Positions 22,694-30,220 of a stretch of 35,978 bases of DNA are shown here, in pieces. The stretch comes from Irineochytrium annulatum (Eukaryota; Chytridiomycota; Chytridiomycetes; Chytridiales; Chytridiaceae), in contig JADGJL010000163.1 of assembly GCA_027600665.1 (NCBI GenBank), positions 1 to 35,978 on the forward strand. Direction: 5' to 3'. The notes below the pieces were generated by a model. That model was not told where the DNA came from, did not search any database, and saw nothing but the letters and a program-made list of their open reading frames with translations. The translations under genes and the position numbers were made by a program. Numbering within the stretch: the stretch's first letter is position 1; the number at the start of each line of letters is the position of its first letter.

Positions 22694-25600
22694 ATGTCCA
22701 GCGCAGGACGGGTAGATTTAGACCTAGGGCTCAATTATGGGCCGTTTCAAAGTCAGCTTAACGGAATCGCTGGCACAGCTACCAACCTTGTCGGTGGGGC
22801 ATTCCGCAAACTGGGCGGGATCGTTGCCGCTGCTTTTGCTGTAAATGGTATCAAGGAATTCAGTAAAGAGGCCATCAACTTGGCATCCGACTTGGCTGAG
22901 GTCCAGAACGTGGTGAACGTTACGTTCGGTGCCATGACTAGCCAGATTAACAACTGGTCAACTAACCTGATTGACAGCTTTGGTTTGTCGGAACTGGCAG
23001 GGAAGAAATATGCATCCACCATGGGTGCCATGCTCAAGTCATCCGGTATCTCTGGTGAAGCCATGAAACAGATGTCCGTTAATTTGACGGAATTATCTGC
23101 TGACATGGCTTCTTTTTATAACATCACGAATGACGAAGCGTATTACAAAGTGTTCTCTGGCATGGTCGGTGAGACTGAGCCGCTGAAGCAATTGGGTGTA
23201 AACATGTCCGTGGTCAATATGGAAGCCTACGCGATGTCCCAGGGTATCACGAAATCATGGCTATCCATGACACAATCGGAACAGGCCATGCTTCGGTATG
23301 GCTACTTGCTACAGGTAACGGCCGATGCTCAGGGTGACTTTGCCCGAAACGGCCAATCATGGGCGAACCAGATTCGTATCATGGGCGAACAGTGGAACAT
23401 CTTTAAAGGCACGATGGGTGCGGGCTTTATCAACATCTTGGCCCCTATCGTAAAAGGGCTCAATTGGGTTATAGCCAAGTTGCAGATTGCAGCAGCCTAT
23501 TTCAAGGCATTTACGGAACTTGTCTTTGGTGACGCCGTGAACGCTGGTGGCGCAGGAATGACAGTGGCCACCGATGCAATGGGCGGGATGGGTGATGCAG
23601 CAGCGGCCGCAGCTCCTGCTGTAGAAGATACAGGCAAAGCGGCTGAGAAGGCAGGCAAGAAGGCCAAGAAGGCCGGGAAAGACATGAAGGGCAGTCTGGC
23701 CGGATTCGATCAGCTCAATACACTTGCTCAATCCGCGGCGTCCGCTCTGGATGATGCAGGTTCTAAAGCTGCTGGAGCTGGCAAAGGAATAGGCGGGGGC
23801 TTGGGCGGTTTGGCTGGGTTTGGTGACCTGGACTTGGGAACACCATCCATTGAGGTGGACCCGATCAAGCAACAAGTGGCAGCGTTCTTGGAAGATGTCA
23901 AATCGCGGTTCTCTAAAGCTTGGGCGTACATCTCTTCGGGCTGGGGCGAAATGCGGCCGGCACTGCAACCGTTCATTGATATGATTGTGCCTATTCGTCA
24001 ATCCGTATCCAATATGGGCAAGACATTCTTGGATCTGAAAGACAAGGTACTTGTTCCGGTGGCGAAGTACATTTTGGGTGACTTCATTCCGGCCATCGTC
24101 ACAGGCTTTGTTAAATCGTTTGCTCCTGTCATTGCGAAGCAGATCGTATGGACATTTGATTTCCTTGACCGGACATTCCGGAATTCCACGGATCAAGCCA
24201 TTAAGCTGTGGGAAAACGTGTGGTTACCGAGTCTGGAGAAGGTGAAGAACGCCTTTGTTACCAATATGCCGTTAATCGCGGCAGCCCTGCAAAGCCTACT
24301 GGATGGGACATTGAACCCGTTCACGGATTTCATGATGAACGACTTTGCAATCCCAGTATCTACGGTGCTTGCTGAGACGCTGGTACCCATCTTCACTGAC
24401 ACACTGGTCTGGGCCATTGATACGTTTACCAAGACGTTCACGAATGCAGTCAACCATATCAACGATCTATGGGACAGCACACTGAATCCGGCTCTCGAAC
24501 AGTTCAGGGATTTGTTCTTGGATATCATTCCGCAGATCGGGAAATCATTTTCTGACTTGCTGAATGGTACGTTAAAGCCGTTTGTGGATTATGCCTTGAA
24601 TGACTTCATCATCCCGATTGCCGCGAAGATTATTGATACGCTGGTACCTGTGTTTGCAGATACGTTGGTTTGGGCTTTCAAGGAAGCAGCCAACACGTTT
24701 GAATGGGCCGTCAAGCTGATCAATGACATTTACAACACGGTGTTGAAACCCGTCTTTGATCTGATTAAAAAAATTGTCTTGGATACGCTGGAGACAATTA
24801 AAGGTTTGTGGAACAAATACGGGGCCGAGCTACTTGCGAAGCTGACGGAGTTTATGGAGAACACGCGCAAGCTGTTCCAGAAACTTTGGGACGACATCCT
24901 GAAACCGATCATAGAGCCGTTCCTCAAAAAGCTGAATGAAATTTGGGACGGCACGCTCAAGGGAATCATCAAGCAAGTGGGCGAGGTGGTCATGAAACTG
25001 GTTAACGCTGCATTGGACATCTATAACAAGTTCATTGTTCCGTTGATCAGTTATGTCATAGACAAACTGGCTCCAGGCTTCACCAAGGGCTTTAACATCA
25101 TACTGAACATCGTGACAACGGTCATCGAGAGCGTAGGCGGAATCATCAAGGGGTTGCTGAAAACGCTTGGCGGGGTCATTGATTTTGTCGCTGGTGCTTT
25201 CACAGGTGATTGGCGCAAAGCTTGGACAGGCGTAAAAGACATTTTCGGCGGGATATTCGATTCCTTGTACAGCTTGGTCAAAGCACCGCTGAATCTGATC
25301 ATAGATGGCATTAACAAGGTCATCGAAGGATTCAACAGTTTGAGCGTAAGCATTCCTGAGTTTGAGGTCTTTGGTCAGAAGGTCGGCGGGGGTAACATTG
25401 GGGTACCACAGATCCCGAAAATTCCGAAGCTGGCTAAAGGCGGTTTAGCCTACGGGCCGACACTTGCCATGGTCGGGGATAACCGGGGCGCTTCCGTTGA
25501 CCCTGAGGTTGTATCGCCGTTGTCCAAGCTGCAAGATATGATAGGTGGCAATAATCAGCCGATGGTGGAAATCTTGCTCCTGATCTTGGATGCAATCCGT

Positions 25601-25714
25601 AACGGAGATAAACAGACCGTCATTCAGCTCAATGGTACGGAGTTGGGGCGTGCTGCAGCGAGAGAGATAAACGATATTACAAGGCGTACAGGCCGTTCGC
25701 CATTAACGACATAG
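22694..25714 (+). CDS. tail tape measure protein
   Basis: A 1006-aa protein that sets tail length and is probably ejected with DNA. The N-terminal part has the TP901-like core (SLYNITNDEAYYKVFSGMVG-like segment near 135-160), then an alanine/glycine-rich stretch (about 285-380). The middle holds three copies of an about 87-aa repeat centred on VWAFxxxxxTFxxAVxxIND. C-terminal hydrophobic helices follow. By the usual 1.5 angstrom per residue, the tail would be about 150 nm. It starts directly at the T-domain stop (TAGATG). Confidence 0.95.
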   Translation: MSSAGRVDLDLGLNYGPFQSQLNGIAGTATNLVGGAFRKLGGIVAAAFAVNGIKEFSKEAINLASDLAEVQNVVNVTFGAMTSQINNWSTNLIDSFGLSELAGKKYASTMGAMLKSSGISGEAMKQMSVNLTELSADMASFYNITNDEAYYKVFSGMVGETEPLKQLGVNMSVVNMEAYAMSQGITKSWLSMTQSEQAMLRYGYLLQVTADAQGDFARNGQSWANQIRIMGEQWNIFKGTMGAGFINILAPIVKGLNWVIAKLQIAAAYFKAFTELVFGDAVNAGGAGMTVATDAMGGMGDAAAAAAPAVEDTGKAAEKAGKKAKKAGKDMKGSLAGFDQLNTLAQSAASALDDAGSKAAGAGKGIGGGLGGLAGFGDLDLGTPSIEVDPIKQQVAAFLEDVKSRFSKAWAYISSGWGEMRPALQPFIDMIVPIRQSVSNMGKTFLDLKDKVLVPVAKYILGDFIPAIVTGFVKSFAPVIAKQIVWTFDFLDRTFRNSTDQAIKLWENVWLPSLEKVKNAFVTNMPLIAAALQSLLDGTLNPFTDFMMNDFAIPVSTVLAETLVPIFTDTLVWAIDTFTKTFTNAVNHINDLWDSTLNPALEQFRDLFLDIIPQIGKSFSDLLNGTLKPFVDYALNDFIIPIAAKIIDTLVPVFADTLVWAFKEAANTFEWAVKLINDIYNTVLKPVFDLIKKIVLDTLETIKGLWNKYGAELLAKLTEFMENTRKLFQKLWDDILKPIIEPFLKKLNEIWDGTLKGIIKQVGEVVMKLVNAALDIYNKFIVPLISYVIDKLAPGFTKGFNIILNIVTTVIESVGGIIKGLLKTLGGVIDFVAGAFTGDWRKAWTGVKDIFGGIFDSLYSLVKAPLNLIIDGINKVIEGFNSLSVSIPEFEVFGQKVGGGNIGVPQIPKIPKLAKGGLAYGPTLAMVGDNRGASVDPEVVSPLSKLQDMIGGNNQPMVEILLLILDAIRNGDKQTVIQLNGTELGRAAAREINDITRRTGRSPLTT

Positions 25715-25726
25715 GAGGGATGCAGA

Positions 25727-26086
25727 TTGGAAATCAAAATTAATGGTCAAGAGATTGCCGCTTATCCCTCCACGTACCAGGTGACGGTACTTGACTTGGA
25801 TGACGCTAATTCATCGGTACGTACTGCAAACGGAACCTTGAACCGGGACAGGATAGCGGTCAAACGGCAGATAGACATGACTTGGGGGATGCTGACATGG
25901 GCAGAAATGTCCTCCATCCTTCAATCCATGTCCAATGTGTTTTTTGACTGCACTTATCCAGATCCCATGACAGGGAAGCATGAAACTAAACGGATGTATG
26001 TCGGCAATCGGCCTGCACCGTTCAGTGTGATGAGTGGCGGCGTCATGTACTGGAATGGTCTCAAATTGACGCTGACAGAGAGGTGA
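25727..26086 (+). CDS. DUF6711-like tail protein (TTG start)
   Basis: A 119-aa protein with EIKINGQEIAAYPSTYQV, TANGTLNRDRIAVKRQID and KRMYVGNRPAPFSV. It resembles DUF6711 proteins found between tape measure and tail-tip genes. A distal-tail/adaptor role is inferred from position. AGGAGGG at 25713-25719 fits TTG 25727; an ATG at 25720 is out of frame. Confidence 0.78.
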   Translation: MEIKINGQEIAAYPSTYQVTVLDLDDANSSVRTANGTLNRDRIAVKRQIDMTWGMLTWAEMSSILQSMSNVFFDCTYPDPMTGKHETKRMYVGNRPAPFSVMSGGVMYWNGLKLTLTER

Positions 26087-26090
26087 TGAG

Positions 26091-28121
26091 ATGTATCCAA
26101 TATCGCCGCTCTACACGGATTATTTAAGACGGCCAGACCGGGAATTCATTGTCAAGGCTCTGGTGGGCAGTGAGGAATACGATAGCAGTAGAATCGTGGA
26201 TTTCAGTATTGAGAACAGTTTGAGCTTGACCGATGGTTTCCAGATCGGGACGGCCATTCCCTCTAAACTGACGATCAAACTTCGAACAAATGAAATCATC
26301 CCAGCGAATGCGCGTATTGTGCCATATCTCTCTCTGTCTCTGGCTGGCCTGACGTGGTTAGAAGCACAGTACCCATGGCAAGACATGAACATCACTTGGA
26401 CGGGCTCAGGGACGGACTGGCTGCCGCTGGGAGAGTTCTTTGTAGATGATCGGGAGAAGATCAATGATGTCTGGACGTACACCTGTTACGACAAGCTGGT
26501 TATGGCTGACGTGGCGTACATATCATCATTGACTTATCCCACCACACAAAGAGCGGTCTTCAATGAAATTTGCAACCGGCTCGGCTGGACGTATGACAGC
26601 AGCGTGGTGATTAATCCGGCCTATCAGGTGCAGGCAGGGCCAGCAGGGTACACCATGCGCCAAGTACTTGCCTATATCGCTTCTGCGAATAGCGCGAGTA
26701 TTTTTATTGATAAGGCTGGCACATTGAAATTCAAGCGGTTTACGGCTGCTGAAGAACCTGTATTTGAAATGACGACAGCGGATTATGTGGTTGCGAAAAT
26801 GACCAATCCCGTTAAGTCATATAGCCGTGTAGTGGTAACGTACAACACCGAGGATGGCTTGCAGTATGAAGCAGGAACCGGGGATGAGAACCATACCCTC
26901 TACCTAGAAAACCCGTTCATGACCCAATCGCAAGTAAACAACTTGCAGGCTGCGCTGAACGGCTTCTCGTATCTGCCTTTGACGATGGAAGCGCGGGGGT
27001 ATCCTCAGTTGGAACAAGGGGATGTCATCGGGTTTGTGCAGCAGGAAGGCAGTACCTGGATTGATACTGTGTCAACATGGGAAGATACCCAGATCCCATG
27101 GAATGGGCTTGTAGAGTACAAGTCAATCATCTTACACCAGGTGTTCAGCTTTGCGGGTGGATTGAAGATGAGCCTGGAAGCCACATCTGTTTCAGAGCAG
27201 CGCAGTGAATTTGTCGTAGAAGGCAGCCTAACGCAACAAGTGAACAAGCTGAATAAAGATGCGATCAAGGAAGGGAAGTCCTACTATGGGGCTACCATCA
27301 CCCGTACTGAGGGGTTAATCGTTGAGCGGGAAGATCACAAGAGCAAGGTCATTTTGAACAGCGACAAGCTATCATTCCAGGCCGATGGTCAAGACAAATT
27401 GTACTTCGATCCGGTTGCAGGCAAATACAAATTCATAGGCACGTTGGAAGCTTCAGATGGTGTGTTCAGCGGAACAGTTTCCGGGGGGCGCATTGTGGGT
27501 GGAAGCATACAGATAGGCAACTCATTTTCCGTCAACGAGTCAGGCCATATGGTTGCGGTTGGCGGGGAATTTAGTGGCACGATCACGGCGGCGGTCATCA
27601 CAGGGGGCCAGATCAACGGGACTTTTATTGAAGGTGCCGACATTCTCGGCGCCCGGATTCGGACAGCAGCAAGTGGGGATCGGATCGAGTTGGCCCCGAG
27701 TGGGTTCGTCTTCTACGATAGTGGTAACGCAAGGCGTGTAACTTTGGGTACCAACCAGTCTGCTGGTATATCGGGTCACACCTATTACAACGCCAGTGGA
27801 CAGTCTCAAGGGTTGATCTATGCAAACTCCAATGAGCTAGCTGTCATCGGTAATAACGGGTTACGTCTTGGATCAACTTCAGGGTTCACAACTCTACAAG
27901 GTAGCGTTAACTTCACTGGAAGTGTAACAGGTCTTTCATTAAGTATAAGTCAAATCAACGGATTACCTGGACAACTACAGTCGTTGCAGAATCAGATAGA
28001 CTCTTTGAGAACAAGTTTCAATAATCACACTCATACTGTCACCACAGCAAATCACAATCATGGTAACTCTGCGAATCTACCTGGAACAGGTGGTGGAACC
28101 TTTACGACATCTACTCCGTAA
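26091..28121 (+). CDS. tail tip/hub protein with HxH-type tip
   Basis: A 676-aa protein. The N-terminal about 370 residues are a tail-hub-like domain (FIVKALVGSEEYDSSRIVDF through the VTYNTEDGLQYEAGTG region). The middle (about 400-560) is a repetitive beta-helix-like stretch (GTVSGGRIVGGSIQIG, GTITAAVITGGQINGT). The C-terminus has a coiled coil then NNHTHTVTTANHNHGN, like the metal-binding HxH tips of T4 gp12-type fibres. It likely joins the baseplate hub and a receptor-binding shaft in one chain. Confidence 0.85.
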   Translation: MYPISPLYTDYLRRPDREFIVKALVGSEEYDSSRIVDFSIENSLSLTDGFQIGTAIPSKLTIKLRTNEIIPANARIVPYLSLSLAGLTWLEAQYPWQDMNITWTGSGTDWLPLGEFFVDDREKINDVWTYTCYDKLVMADVAYISSLTYPTTQRAVFNEICNRLGWTYDSSVVINPAYQVQAGPAGYTMRQVLAYIASANSASIFIDKAGTLKFKRFTAAEEPVFEMTTADYVVAKMTNPVKSYSRVVVTYNTEDGLQYEAGTGDENHTLYLENPFMTQSQVNNLQAALNGFSYLPLTMEARGYPQLEQGDVIGFVQQEGSTWIDTVSTWEDTQIPWNGLVEYKSIILHQVFSFAGGLKMSLEATSVSEQRSEFVVEGSLTQQVNKLNKDAIKEGKSYYGATITRTEGLIVEREDHKSKVILNSDKLSFQADGQDKLYFDPVAGKYKFIGTLEASDGVFSGTVSGGRIVGGSIQIGNSFSVNESGHMVAVGGEFSGTITAAVITGGQINGTFIEGADILGARIRTAASGDRIELAPSGFVFYDSGNARRVTLGTNQSAGISGHTYYNASGQSQGLIYANSNELAVIGNNGLRLGSTSGFTTLQGSVNFTGSVTGLSLSISQINGLPGQLQSLQNQIDSLRTSFNNHTHTVTTANHNHGNSANLPGTGGGTFTTSTP

Positions 28122-28163
28122 TGTATCATAATAGGAAAATAGCACCAATACGGAGGTTAAGAT

Positions 28164-28745
28164 ATGAAAAAGGTTGCACACAAAGTCGCATATATTGCTG
28201 GTGGTATTATCATCGGTATTGTTTTTTCGACATCTGCAGGAGCATTTGCAGATACGGTCAAAAGTGTGGTTGGAAAAAAGGTTACTGGTGAGTACACAAT
28301 TGTTGTAGATGGAAAGAAACTTTCAGACAAGGGAGCGGTTATTGATTCACGAGCCAATGTACCAGCACGTGCCTTGTCTGAAGCATTGGGGGCTGATGTA
28401 TCTGTGAGTGGAAAAACGATAACTATCTCATCTCAAAATGAAGAATCAAATTCAGGCACTGACACTGGTACTCCAGTGGCAACAAGCAACAAATTCATAG
28501 GTTATACAAAGGCTAGTTTACAAGAATTGAGAGATAGTAAAATTAACAACACCATTAAGATTGCAACCGAAGGCAGAGAAGACTTATTGAAGGAAATGGA
28601 GATTCTTAAACAAACAGAAGCTCAAGGCATTCCTGTTCCTGTTTTAGCCGACAAAGAAAAGCAACTAGCTTCATACGACAAAATTCTAGCTGACGCAAAT
28701 GCAGAACTGAAGCTGATCGATGAAGCACTCTTAACAGCAAAATAA
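28164..28745 (+). CDS. secreted stalk-domain protein (moron)
   Basis: A 193-aa protein. The N-terminal 30 residues form a signal or membrane anchor (IAGGIIIGIVFSTSAGAFA). Residues 43-90 match the copper amine oxidase N-terminal 'stalk' domain (YTIVVDGKKLSDKGAVIDSR then VPARALSEALGA). The C-terminal part is a helical coiled coil. The domain is common in cell-surface proteins of Paenibacillus and relatives. It is unlike virion proteins around it and more AT-rich, and it has its own terminator. It could alter the lysogen surface or be part of the virion; unproven. Confidence 0.8.
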   Translation: MKKVAHKVAYIAGGIIIGIVFSTSAGAFADTVKSVVGKKVTGEYTIVVDGKKLSDKGAVIDSRANVPARALSEALGADVSVSGKTITISSQNEESNSGTDTGTPVATSNKFIGYTKASLQELRDSKINNTIKIATEGREDLLKEMEILKQTEAQGIPVPVLADKEKQLASYDKILADANAELKLIDEALLTAK

Positions 28746-28759
28746 TATCAACATTACAG

Positions 28760-28788
28760 AGAGTCCATTTCATGGGCTCTTTTTTTTG
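28760..28788 (+). terminator. terminator after stalk-domain gene
   Basis: AGAGTCCA (28760-28767) pairs with TGGGCTCT (28773-28780), one G-U, loop TTTCA, then eight T. A strong factor-independent terminator inside the tail region, as expected for a separately acquired gene. Confidence 0.85.
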
Positions 28789-28810
28789 TTGCCCAAAAGG
28801 AGATGGCTGC

Positions 28811-29053
28811 ATGATCGTAAATGGTATCACCTATAAAAAACCCCTGGCTTGCTGCAGATTCTGTGGCACGCCTGTTTTTGTTTTGCACAAGGATGTCCAG
28901 GCAAATGAACAAATTTTTGAAAGCATTTTGAAATCTAAGGGGATTCCACCGCAGCCTGCTCCGTTCCCTGATCAGCAGCCACGCTGTGCTACTTGCGGCG
29001 AGGCATGGACGCAATCTGATTTCATGTTGAGAGAGGGTGAACTGCATGGATGA
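28811..29053 (+). CDS. small zinc-ribbon-like phage protein
   Basis: An 80-aa protein with CCRFCG near residue 14 and CATCG near 59, two CxxC pairs likely to bind zinc. AAGGAGATG before ATG 28811 fixes the start over a longer upstream frame that would run through the terminator. It overlaps a 54-aa frame. Function unknown. Confidence 0.72.
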   Translation: MIVNGITYKKPLACCRFCGTPVFVLHKDVQANEQIFESILKSKGIPPQPAPFPDQQPRCATCGEAWTQSDFMLREGELHG

Positions 29054-29210
29054 ACAGCGTTTACGTGAGATTATCCGCGAGGAACTGATTGCCCACGATG
29101 AGCGGACCAAAGCTGAGGTTATCACGATCCGCGTCAATGATCAGATGAAAGCAACTATGCTTGAGGTCATGAAGAATATGAATCATCAACCTTTAAATCA
29201 AAATAAATGA
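29046..29210 (+). CDS. 54-aa helical microprotein
   Basis: The frame starts at ATG 29046 within the end of the zinc-ribbon gene (8-nt overlap), with GAGAGGGTGA upstream. The protein is charged and helical (MDEQRLREIIREELIAHDER), with no membrane segment. Such short coiled-coil proteins occur among phage tail genes. Function unknown. Confidence 0.62.
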   Translation: MDEQRLREIIREELIAHDERTKAEVITIRVNDQMKATMLEVMKNMNHQPLNQNK

Positions 29211-29224
29211 AATGAGGGATTTGC

Positions 29225-29677
29225 ATGAGATCAACAGAAGGAACAAAGTTACTGGCAGGAGAGGTTATCGTTCCTCTCAAGATTGAGTTTGTGGAGGGAT
29301 CAGAATTACCGTTGGCGGAGTTAATTAGGAAGTTTGTTCGTGAGGAATTAGACGCTTCTGTTACTAAAACTGAACCGGAAGTAATCAGTCCGATAGGATC
29401 ACTGAAATCCCTTGGATTAACTGCTGGTCAGATTGTTTCTTCTGTTACACATGTAGGAGAAACGTTTTCCCCGCTTCAAGTGGACAAAAAAGAGCCGAAG
29501 AGAGTGAATGACCTTCGTCCAGTAGTGAAGCAGATACTTCACGTATTAGTTGAACATAAGGTCCCAATGAGTTCATTGGAAAGAGTGCTGGGCATGGTCA
29601 ATGACGCAGCGTATACCAGCACTCCTGTTCAAGAAATTTGGGCTAATGATGATTACGCTGGTTATAAAGATTTATAA
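29225..29677 (+). CDS. hypothetical phage protein
   Basis: A 150-aa soluble protein with no recognised domain. The C-terminal half (LRPVVKQILHVLVEHKVPMS then LERVLGMVNDA) is helical. It begins 15 bp after the 54-aa gene with a weak GAGGG site, and its 3' end overlaps the convergent minus-strand gene by 35 nt. It belongs to the cargo segment between tail tip and fibre genes. Confidence 0.7.
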   Translation: MRSTEGTKLLAGEVIVPLKIEFVEGSELPLAELIRKFVREELDASVTKTEPEVISPIGSLKSLGLTAGQIVSSVTHVGETFSPLQVDKKEPKRVNDLRPVVKQILHVLVEHKVPMSSLERVLGMVNDAAYTSTPVQEIWANDDYAGYKDL

Positions 29678-29915
29678 ACTGTTCCCCAGCTTCAGATATT
29701 CCAAAACGATGGTCGATATCAAGGACTAACCTACCGCTTGCAACACGGGCTGGGTGAATACCATTAATATACTGGTAGCGGTGTCCTGCTTCGACGGCCG
29801 AATCAAATTCAGGATCACCGAGCTTAGTGAATACATCGCTAGAGTGCTGCGAGTTCTTGATTTTAACCAGCAAGTCATAGAGAACTTTATTATTGCTGAG
29901 ATTGTCTGTGGACAT
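29643..29915 (-). CDS. reversed orphan gene in tail region
   Basis: A 90-aa hydrophilic protein, helical in front (NKVLYDLLVKIKNSQHSSDV) and ending around HRFGISEAGEQFINLYNQ. It is the only minus-strand gene in the late operon. GGGAGG about 9 nt before the ATG makes translation likely. That ribosome site is one arm of a 13-bp inverted repeat (29920-29983). The conserved-looking tail resembles small phage proteins with RLVLDIDHRFGIS-type motifs. A regulator or superinfection factor is possible, not shown. Confidence 0.7.
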   Translation of the reverse strand: MSTDNLSNNKVLYDLLVKIKNSQHSSDVFTKLGDPEFDSAVEAGHRYQYINGIHPARVASGRLVLDIDHRFGISEAGEQFINLYNQRNHH

Positions 29916-29919
29916 ATAA

Positions 29920-29983
29920 AAAAACCTCCCTTCTAAGTTGTTAGGCGTAACGTCCTAATGATTCGACAAAAAGGGAGGTTTTT
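29920..29983. repeat. 13-bp inverted repeat around the orphan gene's start
   Basis: AAAAACCTCCCTT (29920-29932) and AAGGGAGGTTTTT (29971-29983) are perfect inverted copies. Between them TTAGG/CCTAA (29941-29945 and 29953-29958 region) makes an inner dyad. The left arm contains the ribosome site of the reversed gene on the minus strand. It may act as a two-way terminator, as an RNA hairpin masking that ribosome site, or as a DNA-binding dyad. Confidence 0.6.
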
Positions 29984-30001
29984 CCTTTGGAGGTGTAATT
30001 T

Positions 30002-30220
30002 TTGAAAGTGAAAAAAGTATTAGAACTGTCCGTAGACGTGACTGACATTTTCCGTGAGAGTCCTTTAGTGATCCGGGCTATGGTGGACACATTGCCTACG
30101 TTGGATTCTCAGGTTGCATTCCTTCGGGCTATTCACCAAGACGTTGAAAATTTATTGAAAGGAGTTGTTACGAATGGCGAACCGGTTCGCGAATCTGGAG
30201 GGCAGCAAAAAGATAAGTGA
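30002..30220 (+). CDS. hypothetical phage protein (TTG start)
   Basis: A 72-aa protein starting at TTG with GGAGGTG about 6 nt upstream. Helical (VLELSVDVTDIFRESPLVIR, FLRAIHQDVENLLKG). It overlaps the tail-fibre gene by 47 nt, so the two are coupled. It may be a small fibre-assembly protein; no motif supports a firm call. Confidence 0.68.
   Translation: MKVKKVLELSVDVTDIFRESPLVIRAMVDTLPTLDSQVAFLRAIHQDVENLLKGVVTNGEPVRESGGQQKDK

Noticed and set aside
23357..24196. 279-codon minus-strand frame inside the tape measure gene
   Set aside because: Antisense shadow of a strong late gene; no initiation signals and no recognisable domain.
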